Source: Hippea sp964442345
GTDB taxonomy: Bacteria; Campylobacterota_A; Desulfurellia; Desulfurellales; Hippeaceae
DNA: 13,763 bases
Assembly: GCA_964442345.1 (NCBI GenBank)
Contig: CAYTZD010000046.1
Location: 1 to 13,763, forward strand
Reading direction: 5' to 3'
This document shows positions 1 through 7,575 of this stretch, one piece after another. The position numbers were made by a program, and so were the translations under genes. How positions within the stretch are numbered: position 1 is the first letter of the stretch; each line of letters starts with the position of its first letter. The notes beneath the pieces were generated by a model. It ran no database searches. It was given only the letters and a program-made list of their open reading frames with translations, and was not told the origin of the DNA.

Positions 1-2408
1 TCATGCTCTGTTCTTCTTATTATCTCATCCTGCAGTTTTTCGTTTAGATGGCAGAAATAATCGCTGTATCCTGCAACCCTGACAATTAAATCTCCATATT
101 TTTCTGGATGTCTCTTTGCATCTTTCAAGGTCTCTGCACTTACAACATTGAACTGAACATGATGTCCATCAAGCCTAAAGTATGTCCTAATCAGCTTAAC
201 CATTGCATTGATGCCCTTTTCATCTTTCAATAAGTCTGGCGTAAACTTTATATTGAGAAGCGTGCCGCCTGTTTTTATGTGGTCCATCTTTGCAGCAGAC
301 TTTAGAACTGCCGTAGGGCCATTTCTGTCCATTCCCTGAACAGGCGATATGCCTTCTGAGATTGGTTCAAACGCTTTCCTGCCGTCGGGTGTTGCGCCGA
401 TCTTTGAACCAAAATAGACATGAACCGTTGTTGGAAGCATGTTTATTCTGAACTGGCCGCCTTTGTATGTTGGCCTGCCGTCAATGTTTTTGAAAAACTC
501 TTCAAATACTTCTCTCATTAAGCTATCTGCATAATCATCGTCATTTCCGTATTTGTGTGTTTTGTTTAGAAGAATCTGCCTTTGTATCTCGTATCCTTCA
601 AAGTTTTTATCAAGCATCTCTTTAAACTGCTTTGCAGTAAATATCTTATCTTCAAATACAGTCTGCTTTATTGCGGCTAAGGAGTCTGTTATTGTTCCTG
701 TGCCAACGCCCTGAATGTATGATGAATTATACCTTGCACCGCCGTTGTAATAATCCTTACCCTTCTTAATGCAGTCGTCTATCAGAATTGACAAAAACGG
801 TGCCGGCATGTGCTTTGCATAAATCCTTTCAATTATCAGGTTGCCTTCGATTTTTACATCGATAAAGTATTTGAGTTGCTTTTTAAATGCGTTCATTAGC
901 TCATCAAAGCTTTTGAAATCTTCAAAGTTGCCTGTTTTTGGTCCGATCTGTTTGCCTGTCAATGGGTCTTTGCCGTTGTTTAGTGTTATCTCAAGCACTT
1001 TCGGAATGTTAAAGTATCCCGTTAGGGTGTAATTCTCTTTGCCAAATGCTCCAGTTTCGACACATCCACTTGTGCCACCGCATCGTGCATCGATGATGTC
1101 CTTGCCTTGTCTTAAAAGTTCTTGCACGACGGCATCCGAATTAAATACAGATGGTTGGCCAAATCCCGTTTTTATTATATCAATCGCCCTTTTTATAAAA
1201 GCATCAGGATTTTTCTTGCTTACATGAATGGAAGCGTTTGGTTGAACAAGTCTCATCTCTTCAATAACATCAAGCAGAAGATAGCTTAATTCGTTGACAT
1301 TATCAGAACCATCTTCCTTTATGCCGCCTATGTTGATTTGCGCAAAGTCTGTGTATGTTGAACTCTCTTCAGCCGTAACGCCAACCTTTGGTGGTGCAGG
1401 ATGATTATGAAACTTTATCCACAGACACTCTAAAAGCTCTTTTGCTTTTTCCTTTGAGAGCCTACCTTCTTTTATATCTTTCTTGTAAAATGGATATAGG
1501 TGTTTATCCAATTTGCCCGGACTAAAGGCATCCCAGCCGTTTAGTTCTGTTATAACGCCAAGATGGACAAACCAGTAATACTGCAGTGCTTCGTGAAATG
1601 TGTCGGGTTTGTGTGCTGGGACTTTTTCGCAAATGCGGGCAATCTCAAGCAGTTCTTCTTTTCTTTTTGGGTCTTTTTCTTCTTCTGCAAGCTCTCTTGC
1701 CTTTTCTGCGTGTCTTTTTGCATACATTATTATGGCATTTGCCGCTATCTTCATAGCTTCTAATTCTTCTTTCTTATCCAAAGCTTCTCTGTCATGTTCA
1801 AGGTCAAGATTTTCAATCGACTCATCAATCTCCTTTATAAAATCCAGCATGCCTTTTTTGTAAATCTTGCCGTCCAATACGGTATGACCCGGGGCTCTCT
1901 GTTCCATAAACTCGGTAAATATACCAGCTTCAAATGCATCAATCCAGCGCTGCGGCACGGATTTAAATATCATCTCTCTGATTGTTTTGCCTTCCCAGTA
2001 GGGTATTATCTCTTTTTCATAAATTTCAAACACTTCGTCTGAGACTTTATATGAGACCTTTGGTCTATTGTTTAAAGCCTTTAAATCTTCCCTTCTATGC
2101 AGTGTTATCTCTGGGTATGTCGGTGTTGCTTTTGGTTCTTCCCCTCTTTCGCCGACTATAAGTTCACCATCGCCTATGTAAATTGTTTTGTGCTTTAGAA
2201 TATACTCAAATGCCTTCGCCCTTTTGATAGGAATGGAAGTCTCTTTGCAGTTTTTGTAGAACTCTGTTAAAAGCTTTGCCCTTTCGACTGAGATTCTCTC
2301 AACAGCTTCGATTGATTGTCTTCTAAGTTTTCTGATGCGTTCGTTCATTCCGCGTTCTTCTTTGACTATCTTTGTGTAATCTATAATTTTGCAGCTTGTG
2401 TTTTGCAT
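1..2408 (-). CDS. hypD: Glycyl radical enzyme, trans-4-hydroxy-L-proline dehydratase (HypD) type; last few residues lie off the left edge
   Basis: This reading frame stays open from an ATG at 2408 to the left edge: 801 complete codons plus two bases of another. HypD removes water from trans-4-hydroxyproline by radical chemistry, giving pyrroline-5-carboxylate, which a reductase turns into proline. Seen in the sequence: the thiyl-radical cysteine Cys449 in SGCVETG with Glu451, and the glycyl radical Gly780 in RVAGYSD. The Cys-Gly distance (331) equals that of C. difficile HypD as I recall it (C434, G765). At the same +15 offset lie His175, Asp293, Ser349, Phe355, Tyr465 and Thr660, matching recalled HypD H160, D278, S334, F340, Y450 and T645. 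Other recognisable blocks are FMEQRAPGHTV, STYTDF and KTGGTLLN. AGGGGG 6 nt upstream supports this start; relative to HypD it adds about 15 N-terminal residues, and an internal ATG at Met21 has a weaker site. The activase gene ends 2 nt upstream. Only about two to four residues should be missing. No proC is in view. A related hydroxyproline isomer as substrate is possible. Confidence 0.88.
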   Translation of the reverse strand, partial: MQNTSCKIIDYTKIVKEERGMNERIRKLRRQSIEAVERISVERAKLLTEFYKNCKETSIPIKRAKAFEYILKHKTIYIGDGELIVGERGEEPKATPTYPEITLHRREDLKALNNRPKVSYKVSDEVFEIYEKEIIPYWEGKTIREMIFKSVPQRWIDAFEAGIFTEFMEQRAPGHTVLDGKIYKKGMLDFIKEIDESIENLDLEHDREALDKKEELEAMKIAANAIIMYAKRHAEKARELAEEEKDPKRKEELLEIARICEKVPAHKPDTFHEALQYYWFVHLGVITELNGWDAFSPGKLDKHLYPFYKKDIKEGRLSKEKAKELLECLWIKFHNHPAPPKVGVTAEESSTYTDFAQINIGGIKEDGSDNVNELSYLLLDVIEEMRLVQPNASIHVSKKNPDAFIKRAIDIIKTGFGQPSVFNSDAVVQELLRQGKDIIDARCGGTSGCVETGAFGKENYTLTGYFNIPKVLEITLNNGKDPLTGKQIGPKTGNFEDFKSFDELMNAFKKQLKYFIDVKIEGNLIIERIYAKHMPAPFLSILIDDCIKKGKDYYNGGARYNSSYIQGVGTGTITDSLAAIKQTVFEDKIFTAKQFKEMLDKNFEGYEIQRQILLNKTHKYGNDDDYADSLMREVFEEFFKNIDGRPTYKGGQFRINMLPTTVHVYFGSKIGATPDGRKAFEPISEGISPVQGMDRNGPTAVLKSAAKMDHIKTGGTLLNIKFTPDLLKDEKGINAMVKLIRTYFRLDGHHVQFNVVSAETLKDAKRHPEKYGDLIVRVAGYSDYFCHLNEKLQDEIIRRTEH

Positions 2409-2410
2409 GG

Positions 2411-3322
2411 CTAACCCCCTATGTTTACATTAAAGCCAGCGTTTTTGAATATTTCCTTTAATTTCTCCATCTGCTTATCCGTTGGCTTTCTTATATTAGA
2501 AAGCATAAACGGCATTTTTAATCTTTTGTATTTATCAACCATCATCGAATGATAAGGCAGAAGGCTTATGCTTTTTATATTTTTTAGCTTTTTTAAAAAC
2601 TCAATAGTTCCTTTGATATTCTCTTTATCGTCGTTTATTGTTGGTATGATAGGAATCCTTATATCTGTTTTGCCGCCATTTTTGTCAAGTTCTTTTAAAT
2701 TTTTCAGTATCAGCTCGTTATTGACGCCAGTGTATCTTTTATGTTTCTTTGAATCCATAACCTTTAGGTCGTATAAGTATGTATCGCAAAACTCAATCGT
2801 CGATAAAAGCTTTTTGGTCTCTGTATAACCTGTTGTATCAATAGCTGTATTGACTCTTTCCTGTTTAAGCTTTTTTAAAAGTGCAAGCAAAAATTCATAC
2901 TGCATAAACGGTTCGCCACCTGAAATTGTTATACCACCGCCATCTTCAAAAAATACTCTATCCTTTAGAAGTTCTTCTGTTAACTCTTCAACATCATAGA
3001 ATCTTCCAACCACCTCAAGCGCATTTGTCGGACAATTCTGCCAACATTTACCACACATCGTGCATTTTTTTGTGTTTATCTCAATCCTATTCTCAATGAA
3101 TTCAACTGCATTCTCTTTGCAAACAGCTTTGCATGTCAGACATCTGATACACCTATTCTCATAATACATAATCTCCTGATGCGGCCTTTGACTTTCGGGA
3201 TTATGACACCAGAGACATCTCAATGGACAGCCTTTGAAAAATACCGTTGTTCTGATACCTTCACCATCGTGTATCGAGTATCGCTTTATATCAAAAATCA
3301 AGCCTTTTATTGGGTTTTTCAT
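2411..3322 (-). CDS. hypE: Glycyl radical enzyme activase, radical SAM with two extra 4Fe-4S clusters (HypE-like)
   Basis: This protein (303 aa) should install the glycyl radical on the neighbouring dehydratase by reductive cleavage of S-adenosylmethionine. The radical SAM motif is Cys32-x3-Cys36-x2-Cys39 (GCPLRCLWCHNPES), the form typical of glycyl radical activases. It is followed by a ferredoxin-like insert with two cysteine quartets: Cys58/61/64/68 and Cys87/90/93/97. ITISGGEP at about residues 131-138 is the SAM-binding GGE region. Length and architecture fit activases of the HypE, CutD and HpdA kind, as opposed to the shorter PflA. Its substrate is inferred from the adjacent gene: activase stop and dehydratase ATG are separated by only 2 nt, and the dehydratase ribosome-binding site lies in the activase's last codons. 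The activase comes first, so its dosage is set by the same mRNA. The ATG at 3322 has only a weak AAAGGT site about 12 nt upstream. Confidence 0.9.
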   Translation of the reverse strand: MKNPIKGLIFDIKRYSIHDGEGIRTTVFFKGCPLRCLWCHNPESQRPHQEIMYYENRCIRCLTCKAVCKENAVEFIENRIEINTKKCTMCGKCWQNCPTNALEVVGRFYDVEELTEELLKDRVFFEDGGGITISGGEPFMQYEFLLALLKKLKQERVNTAIDTTGYTETKKLLSTIEFCDTYLYDLKVMDSKKHKRYTGVNNELILKNLKELDKNGGKTDIRIPIIPTINDDKENIKGTIEFLKKLKNIKSISLLPYHSMMVDKYKRLKMPFMLSNIRKPTDKQMEKLKEIFKNAGFNVNIGG

Positions 3323-3354
3323 TTTATTGTCTTACCTTTTTACTCTCTGATATC

Positions 3355-3364
3355 TGATATATCA
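3355..3364. promoter_or_regulatory. Perfect palindrome TGATATATCA over the candidate -10 element
   Basis: TGATATATCA is a perfect 10-bp palindrome, directly preceded by a second GATAT copy, so TGATAT occurs twice in tandem (3348-3353 and 3355-3360) and ATATCA closes the element. It lies about 33 nt upstream of the activase start. The half-sites resemble FNR/CRP-type TGAT..ATCA, but the spacing is 2 nt, whereas FNR requires 4, so it is not a standard FNR box. A repressor or activator site is an inference from symmetry and position. Confidence 0.3.
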
Positions 3365-3384
3365 CAAAAATAAAAAGAAATCAA
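3356..3384 (-). promoter_or_regulatory. Candidate sigma70-type promoter for the activase-dehydratase pair
   Basis: On the minus strand TTGATT (3384-3379) and TATATC (3361-3356) are separated by 17 nt, each matching four of six consensus positions. They lie in a gene-free stretch after the porB hairpin and would give a leader of roughly 25-30 nt before the activase ATG. The region is very AT-rich, so chance matches are likely and other -10-like hexamers (TATAAA near 3415-3423) exist. The location is reasonable but this exact promoter is a weak call. Confidence 0.35.
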
Positions 3385-3424
3385 CAAAAAATGCAAATCT
3401 ATCTTCATCTTTTATATTTATAGA

Positions 3425-3443
3425 AAGGTAGGATTTATACCTT
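3425..3443. repeat. Inverted repeat AAGGTA-N7-TACCTT upstream of the activase
   Basis: Perfect 6-bp arms (3425-3430 and 3438-3443) flank a 7-nt AT-rich centre. A further AAGGTA, on the minus strand at about 3333-3338, lies just upstream of the activase start. The 19-bp size and symmetry fit a dimeric regulator's operator. It is far upstream of the candidate promoter and has no U-tract, so a terminator is less likely. Function unknown. Confidence 0.25.
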
Positions 3444-3458
3444 ACATTTCAATAGGGT

Positions 3459-3481
3459 AGGGCTGACCAATTGCCAGCCCT
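3459..3481 (-). terminator. Hairpin downstream of porB, probable transcription terminator
   Basis: The minus strand reads AGGGCTG, a 9-nt loop, CAGCCCT: a perfect 7-bp GC-rich stem starting 18 nt after the porB stop. The following bases (ACCCTATT) are only weakly T-rich, so it is an imperfect intrinsic terminator. It is the only strong hairpin found between the tRNA promoter and this point, and it lies at the natural end of the por cluster. Confidence 0.55.
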
Positions 3482-3499
3482 TGTCTGTTTTGTGGTTTT

Positions 3500-4435
3500 T
3501 TATAGGCCACACTCTTCTCTTTTTAAGAGCCACTCCCAATGTTCATCTACCTGTTTTTGGAACTCTTCAATTAAATGCTCGTTGCCTTTTTTGAATAGGT
3601 GTGCAAATCTTCTCTGCGGTTTTAGGTATTCAACAACAGGTAATTTCTTCTTTGGTTTGTAATTTATTTTTACTTTGCCATTTTCAACTTCGTATAATGG
3701 CCAGACGCATGTATCAACAGCAAGCTGAGCTATCTCGATTGCTTTTTCTGGTGGGAATCCCCAACCTGTTGTGCATGGCTCTATTACATTGATATATGTT
3801 GGACCATTTACATCCAAAGCTTTCTTTACCTTGTTCATCAAATCTCTCCAGTTTGATGGAGAAGCCTGTGCAGCATAGGGTAGATGATGTCCTTCAATGA
3901 TGCTCATTATATCCTTTCTTGGTTGTTCCTTTCCGAACTTTACCTTACCATTTGGCGAAGTTGTTGTTGAACCACCAAATGGCGTTGCGCTTGACCTTTG
4001 GTTTCCTGTATTCTGATAGGCGTTGTTGTCATTACAGATGTATAGGAACTGATGGCCTCTTTCTATTGCACCTGATAAAGCCTGAAGTCCTATATCGTAT
4101 GTTCCACCGTCACTTGCTACTGCTATAAATCTTATGTCTTTGTTTGTTCTGCCTTTTCTTTTCCATACTTTATACATTGTCTCAACGCCGGCTATCGTGC
4201 TTGCTGCATTTTCAAAGGCTGTATGAATCCATGGCACATTCCAGCTTGTGTAAGGATACAATCCTGTTGACACTTCAAAACAACCAGTGGCAGCCGCGAC
4301 TACTATGTCGTATTTATCAGTGTCTGCAGCTGCAAACACCTGTCTCATTATAACTGAATGCGTACATCCCGGGCACAATCTATGTCCATTGACAAGTCCT
4401 TCTTTTTTCTTTGCAAGTTCGTTTAACAGAGCCAT
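3500..4435 (-). CDS. porB: Pyruvate:ferredoxin oxidoreductase, beta subunit (thiamine diphosphate-binding)
   Basis: The beta subunit (311 aa) holds thiamine diphosphate and the proximal 4Fe-4S cluster of the complex that oxidises pyruvate and CoA to acetyl-CoA and CO2 while reducing ferredoxin. The ThDP/Mg signature runs from SDGGTYDIG (Asp109-Gly111) to CNDNNAYQNTG (Asn135-Asn138), with the usual spacing of about 27 residues. Four cysteines in family positions ligate the cluster: Cys21 and Cys24 (RLCPGC), Cys52 (ATGCFE) and Cys221 (EPCTTGWG). The ATG at 4435 lies 3 nt after the porA stop, and its GGAGG ribosome site is formed by porA's last codons, suggesting translational coupling. It is the last gene before the hairpin at 3459-3481. 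Length is typical. Specificity for pyruvate over other 2-oxoacids is inferred from overall family resemblance and the complete GDAB set. Confidence 0.93.
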   Translation of the reverse strand: MALLNELAKKKEGLVNGHRLCPGCTHSVIMRQVFAAADTDKYDIVVAAATGCFEVSTGLYPYTSWNVPWIHTAFENAASTIAGVETMYKVWKRKGRTNKDIRFIAVASDGGTYDIGLQALSGAIERGHQFLYICNDNNAYQNTGNQRSSATPFGGSTTTSPNGKVKFGKEQPRKDIMSIIEGHHLPYAAQASPSNWRDLMNKVKKALDVNGPTYINVIEPCTTGWGFPPEKAIEIAQLAVDTCVWPLYEVENGKVKINYKPKKKLPVVEYLKPQRRFAHLFKKGNEHLIEEFQKQVDEHWEWLLKREECGL

Positions 4436-4438
4436 TTA

Positions 4439-5629
4439 TTACCTCCACTCTCCTCTTAGGTTCAGGCAATCAAACTGTTTTTCAATTTTACCCGTTTCAA
4501 CTATCTTTTTAAGCCTGTCAAATACCGAGCTGATATGAATGGGTTGTGTATCCCTTCCGCCAAGTCCGTATGAGTAGTTTATTATTGGAGCTCTTGTTGG
4601 TGTATCGTACAGTGCGCTTCTTATTTCTGTAAACAGTGGTCCACCCTGAGCACCAGCTGGTGATACCCTATCCAAGACTGCGATAGCTTTAGCAGATTGA
4701 AGGGCATCGGCAAGCTCCTTGTATGGGAATGGTCTGAATAATCTTATTTTCAATAGACCGACCTTCTGGCCTTCTTCCCTTAATTTATCAACAACATCCT
4801 TTGTTGTTCCGCAAACAGAACCTGCTGCGACTATTACAAGTTCAGCATCATCGAGTTTATATGCTTCATATAATCCGTATTCTCTGCCAAATGCTTCGCC
4901 AAACTCTTTTCCAACCTTTGCAACGACATCTTTGGCTTCAAGAATACCCTTTAGCTGACTCATCTTGTGCTCAAAGTACCAATTCGGTGGAGCCCAAGCA
5001 CCATGCGTTACAGGGTCGTCTGTTTTTAAAAGTGGAAAGAGTGGTTCGTATTCTCCTATAAAATCTTTAACGGCTTTATCATCTTCCATCTCCCATATCT
5101 CGATTGCATGGGATATGTTGAAGCCGTCCATAGCAACAAGTGCCGGTGTCATTACATTCTTATTCTCTGCTATTTTTACAGCCTGAATTAAACCGTCGTA
5201 TGCTTCCTGAGAATTTTCTGCTATTATCTGAATCCAACCTGTATCCCTTCCGCCCATTATATCGGAGTGGTCTCCATGAATGTTTAGTGGTGCGGATAAT
5301 GCCCTTGCCACAACTGACATAACGATTGGCAGTCTCATTCCGCTTGCGATATAGAGCATTTCCCACATCAAAGCATATCCGTTTGCGCTTGTTGCAGTCA
5401 TAACCCTTCCGCCTGCTGCTGCAGCACCAATGCATGCACTCATTGCGGAGTGCTCACTCTCAACTGTAACAAGTTCGGTATTCATTTCACCATCTGCTAT
5501 AAATTGAGCGACTGCCTGTGGAATTGGAGTTGAAGGCGTTATTGGAAAGGCTGCGATTACATCGGGCTCTATCTGTCTTATAGCGTGGGCTGCAGCCTCA
5601 TTTCCTGTCAATGCTACTTTTTTACCCAT
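4439..5629 (-). CDS. porA: Pyruvate:ferredoxin oxidoreductase, alpha subunit
   Basis: The alpha subunit (396 aa) supplies the pyrimidine-binding half of the thiamine site and the substrate pocket. The N-terminal FPITPSTP block (Thr31) is the conserved segment that contacts pyruvate and cofactor. Arg109 in VVARALSAPLNIHGDHSD matches the substrate-binding arginine segment of known enzymes, and Glu57/Glu59 in TVESEHSA belong to the conserved thiamine-binding block. The second domain ends in the LFRPFP and LDRVSPAGAQGGP stretches common to this family. TAGGAGG about 7 nt before the ATG at 5629 is a near-perfect ribosome site, and the porD stop is 20 nt upstream. There are no cysteine clusters, as expected for alpha. 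A 91-aa open frame inside it (5160-5435, same strand, other frame) is a shadow. Confidence 0.93.
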   Translation of the reverse strand: MGKKVALTGNEAAAHAIRQIEPDVIAAFPITPSTPIPQAVAQFIADGEMNTELVTVESEHSAMSACIGAAAAGGRVMTATSANGYALMWEMLYIASGMRLPIVMSVVARALSAPLNIHGDHSDIMGGRDTGWIQIIAENSQEAYDGLIQAVKIAENKNVMTPALVAMDGFNISHAIEIWEMEDDKAVKDFIGEYEPLFPLLKTDDPVTHGAWAPPNWYFEHKMSQLKGILEAKDVVAKVGKEFGEAFGREYGLYEAYKLDDAELVIVAAGSVCGTTKDVVDKLREEGQKVGLLKIRLFRPFPYKELADALQSAKAIAVLDRVSPAGAQGGPLFTEIRSALYDTPTRAPIINYSYGLGGRDTQPIHISSVFDRLKKIVETGKIEKQFDCLNLRGEWR

Positions 5630-5649
5630 TTATTTCCTCCTATGTGCTT

Positions 5650-5994
5650 TTACTTAGAAAAAGCTTCTTTTCTTAATTCTTCTTCTGTCTTTCCCTTTGC
5701 TTGAGATTCAAGTACCATTACCAATGATTTTGGTTTACTTGGACACTGCTGTACACATATTCCGCAGCCCTTGCAATGGTCATAGTCTATACCAACCATT
5801 TTTCCTTCTTCGTTTGTAAGAATTGAGCTGTCAGGGCAGTAAACCCAACAAAACATACATTGAATACAGGTGTCAGGATTCCATACAGGTCTTTCAACCC
5901 TCCATGATCCTGTCTCATACTCTCTTGAGTTGCCCGGATCTTTTATTGTGGCGCCAATTAAAACTTCATCCCAATTGAGTAATTTTTCAGCCAT
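5650..5994 (-). CDS. porD: Pyruvate:ferredoxin oxidoreductase, delta subunit (2x[4Fe-4S] ferredoxin-like)
   Basis: This small iron-sulfur subunit (114 aa) passes electrons from the catalytic core to external ferredoxin or flavodoxin. Two classical motifs are present: Cys43-x2-Cys46-x2-Cys49-x3-Cys53-Pro and Cys74-x2-Cys77-x2-Cys80-x3-Cys84-Pro. The roughly 40-residue N-terminal extension with GSWRVERPVW just before the first cluster is characteristic of PorD and separates it from free ferredoxins. The porG stop codon TAA is immediately followed by this ATG (TAAATG, no gap), so the two are almost certainly co-translated; GAGGAGGT at the end of porG serves as the ribosome site. The gene order gamma-delta-alpha-beta is that known from Helicobacter-type enzymes. 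Confidence 0.93.
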   Translation of the reverse strand: MAEKLLNWDEVLIGATIKDPGNSREYETGSWRVERPVWNPDTCIQCMFCWVYCPDSSILTNEEGKMVGIDYDHCKGCGICVQQCPSKPKSLVMVLESQAKGKTEEELRKEAFSK

Positions 5995-6570
5995 TTATTT
6001 TACCTCCTCGTATGCTTTTTCTATGGCTTGCCTGTTGCCTTCTATTATTTTTTCTGGGAATTTTCCTGCTTCTTTTAATAGTTCAACAACACCGTTTGAT
6101 ACTTCTTCTTTTGTAAATAGTCCTGTAACTTTGGCTAACGCTCCTATCATTGGAGTATTTGGTATTGCTCTACCAAGTGCTTCTATGCTTATCTTATTTG
6201 CATCTATCACATACACTTCATAATCTTCAAGATTGAGTTCTTTGATAACTTCATCTTTTGGAAAAGCCGTGTTAATTATAACCTTTCCATCCTTTTTAAG
6301 CCCTTCTTTTATATTGACGAGTCCCATAAGTGTTGGATCAAGCAACAAGACGATGTCTGGCTCCATGTATTCGGAGTGGTCTCTGATGGGTTTCTCATCA
6401 ACCCTTGTGAATGCTACAACAGGTGCGCCTCTTTTTTCTGCGCCGTAAACTGCGAATCCTTGAGCGTAAATACCTTCTTCCTGGGAAATTAACTCGGCCA
6501 ATGTTTTTGCTGCCGTAACAGCTCCTTGACCAGCCCTTCCGTGCCACCTAATCTCTAATTTTTTGGACAT
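5995..6570 (-). CDS. porG: Pyruvate:ferredoxin oxidoreductase, gamma subunit
   Basis: The gamma subunit (191 aa) carries the CoA-binding-associated domain of the complex. The N-terminal EIRWHGRAGQGAVTAAK block with GxxGQG is the family hallmark; YGAEKRGAPV and EPDIVLLLD follow in the usual order. I chose the ATG at 6570 because GGGGG lies 7 nt upstream. The frame could start two codons earlier at a TTG (6576), but that has no ribosome site at the right distance. The gene starts 33 nt after the recR stop with no terminator between them, so it may be transcribed from the upstream tRNA/dnaX promoter; an internal promoter inside recR cannot be excluded. Confidence 0.92.
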   Translation of the reverse strand: MSKKLEIRWHGRAGQGAVTAAKTLAELISQEEGIYAQGFAVYGAEKRGAPVVAFTRVDEKPIRDHSEYMEPDIVLLLDPTLMGLVNIKEGLKKDGKVIINTAFPKDEVIKELNLEDYEVYVIDANKISIEALGRAIPNTPMIGALAKVTGLFTKEEVSNGVVELLKEAGKFPEKIIEGNRQAIEKAYEEVK

Positions 6571-6603
6571 TCTCAAACCCCCAAACCATAATTTATGAAA
6601 GAT

Positions 6604-7206
6604 TTATGCAACAACCCTTGACTTAAATGCTTCTATTAATGTTTTTTTGTCTATATAGTTGATGTTTGCGCCTATGGGAACACCGCTTGCAACTTTTGTT
6701 ATTCTTGCTTTGCTATTCTTTAGTTTCTCTTTTATATATTGAGTTGTCAGATCACCTTCTGTTGTTGAACTTAAAACGAGTATCACTTCCTTAAAACCTT
6801 CTTCTTGTACTCTTTTACTTAGATATTCTATTCTCTTTATGGTGCTGTCTATGTCGTATATAGGCGAAATCACTCCCCCCAAAACAAAATATAACCCATT
6901 ATACACATGTGACGATTCTATTTCAACTAAATTTTCAATTGTCTCTACTACACATATTGTTGTTTTTTCACGTGTGTCATTATTACATATATCACATACA
7001 TCGTCAGAATTTGTCGTTATATTGAAGCACTTTTTGCATACTCTTATGTTTTTTGAAAGTTCGTTTAAGCTATTGATTAATTTGTTTAGTATGTTTTTAT
7101 GCTCTGCTAACCAGAAGGCATACCTTTTTGAATTTTTATCACCTATGCCGGGAATCTTAGATAAGTATAATGCGACATCTTCAATTAGATTTCTCTCTTT
7201 TTTCAT
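6604..7206 (-). CDS. recR: Recombination mediator protein RecR
   Basis: RecR (200 aa) works with RecO, and with RecF where present, to load RecA onto gapped single-stranded DNA. Domains seen in order: a helix-hairpin-helix with KIPGIGDKNSKRYAFWL (residues 17-33), a Cys4 zinc finger Cys57/Cys60/Cys71/Cys74, and a Toprim domain starting at CVVET (Glu88) and containing GLYFVLGG and SSTTEGD. The C-terminal VASGVPIGANINYID segment corresponds to the conserved Walker-B-like tail of the family. Length is standard. The ATG overlaps the ybaB stop by one base (TAATG), so translation is probably coupled. dnaX-ybaB-recR is one of the most conserved bacterial gene strings. Confidence 0.95.
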   Translation of the reverse strand: MKKERNLIEDVALYLSKIPGIGDKNSKRYAFWLAEHKNILNKLINSLNELSKNIRVCKKCFNITTNSDDVCDICNNDTREKTTICVVETIENLVEIESSHVYNGLYFVLGGVISPIYDIDSTIKRIEYLSKRVQEEGFKEVILVLSSTTEGDLTTQYIKEKLKNSKARITKVASGVPIGANINYIDKKTLIEAFKSRVVA

Positions 7207-7538
7207 TAAAACATACCAGGAATGTTTAAACCACCTGTTAAAGCCGATATTTTTGCTTCCATATTCTCCTTTGCTTTTCTTACGGCTTCATTTACACCGG
7301 ATAGGATTAAATCTTCCAATGTTTCTATATCATCAGGGTCAACTATCTCTTTTGAAATCTTTATGCTGACGACTTCACCGAGACCGTTGGCTTTTACTGT
7401 TACCATTCCGCCGCCAACAGTTACTTCAACTGTCTCTTTTGCAGCTTCCTGTTGCGTTTTTGCTATCTGTTGTTGAATCTTCTTTGCCTGCGCCATCAAT
7501 GCATTTAAATCCATACCACCTAAGTTTTTCGCTGCCAT
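7206..7538 (-). CDS. ybaB: Nucleoid-associated protein, YbaB/EbfC family
   Basis: A small dimeric DNA-binding protein (110 aa) of the YbaB/EbfC family. The N-terminal helix DLNALMAQAKKIQQQI is followed by VEVTVGGGMVTVKANGLGEVVSIKI, the typical beta-sheet core, then a C-terminal helix and a GLNIPGMF tail. I place the start at the ATG at 7538, preceded by AAAGGAGAG at good spacing; a TTG six codons upstream (7556) extends the frame but lacks a comparable ribosome site. It sits 37 nt after dnaX and overlaps recR by one base. The family's precise role remains debated; nucleoid binding is the best-supported property. Confidence 0.92.
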   Translation of the reverse strand: MAAKNLGGMDLNALMAQAKKIQQQIAKTQQEAAKETVEVTVGGGMVTVKANGLGEVVSIKISKEIVDPDDIETLEDLILSGVNEAVRKAKENMEAKISALTGGLNIPGMF

Positions 7539-7575
7539 ACTATCTCTCCTTTCCAAGACTTAATTAATTATAGAT

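Noticed and set aside
1..5. Glycyl radical enzyme lacking a stop codon, as if broken
   Set aside because: The window simply ends within the last few codons; the glycyl radical motif and the DEIIRRTEH tail are intact.
3348..3364. TGAT...ATCA half-sites read as an FNR box
   Set aside because: The FNR consensus needs a 4-nt centre; the spacings available here are 2 and 9 nt, so only an unspecified palindrome is reported.
5160..5435. A 91-codon minus-strand frame inside porA
   Set aside because: It is out of frame with the well-conserved alpha subunit, is rich in Arg/Lys, and shows no motif or ribosome site.
6839..7369. A 176-codon plus-strand frame opposite recR and ybaB
   Set aside because: It is antisense to two solidly identified genes and spans their junction; no ribosome site or recognisable domain.
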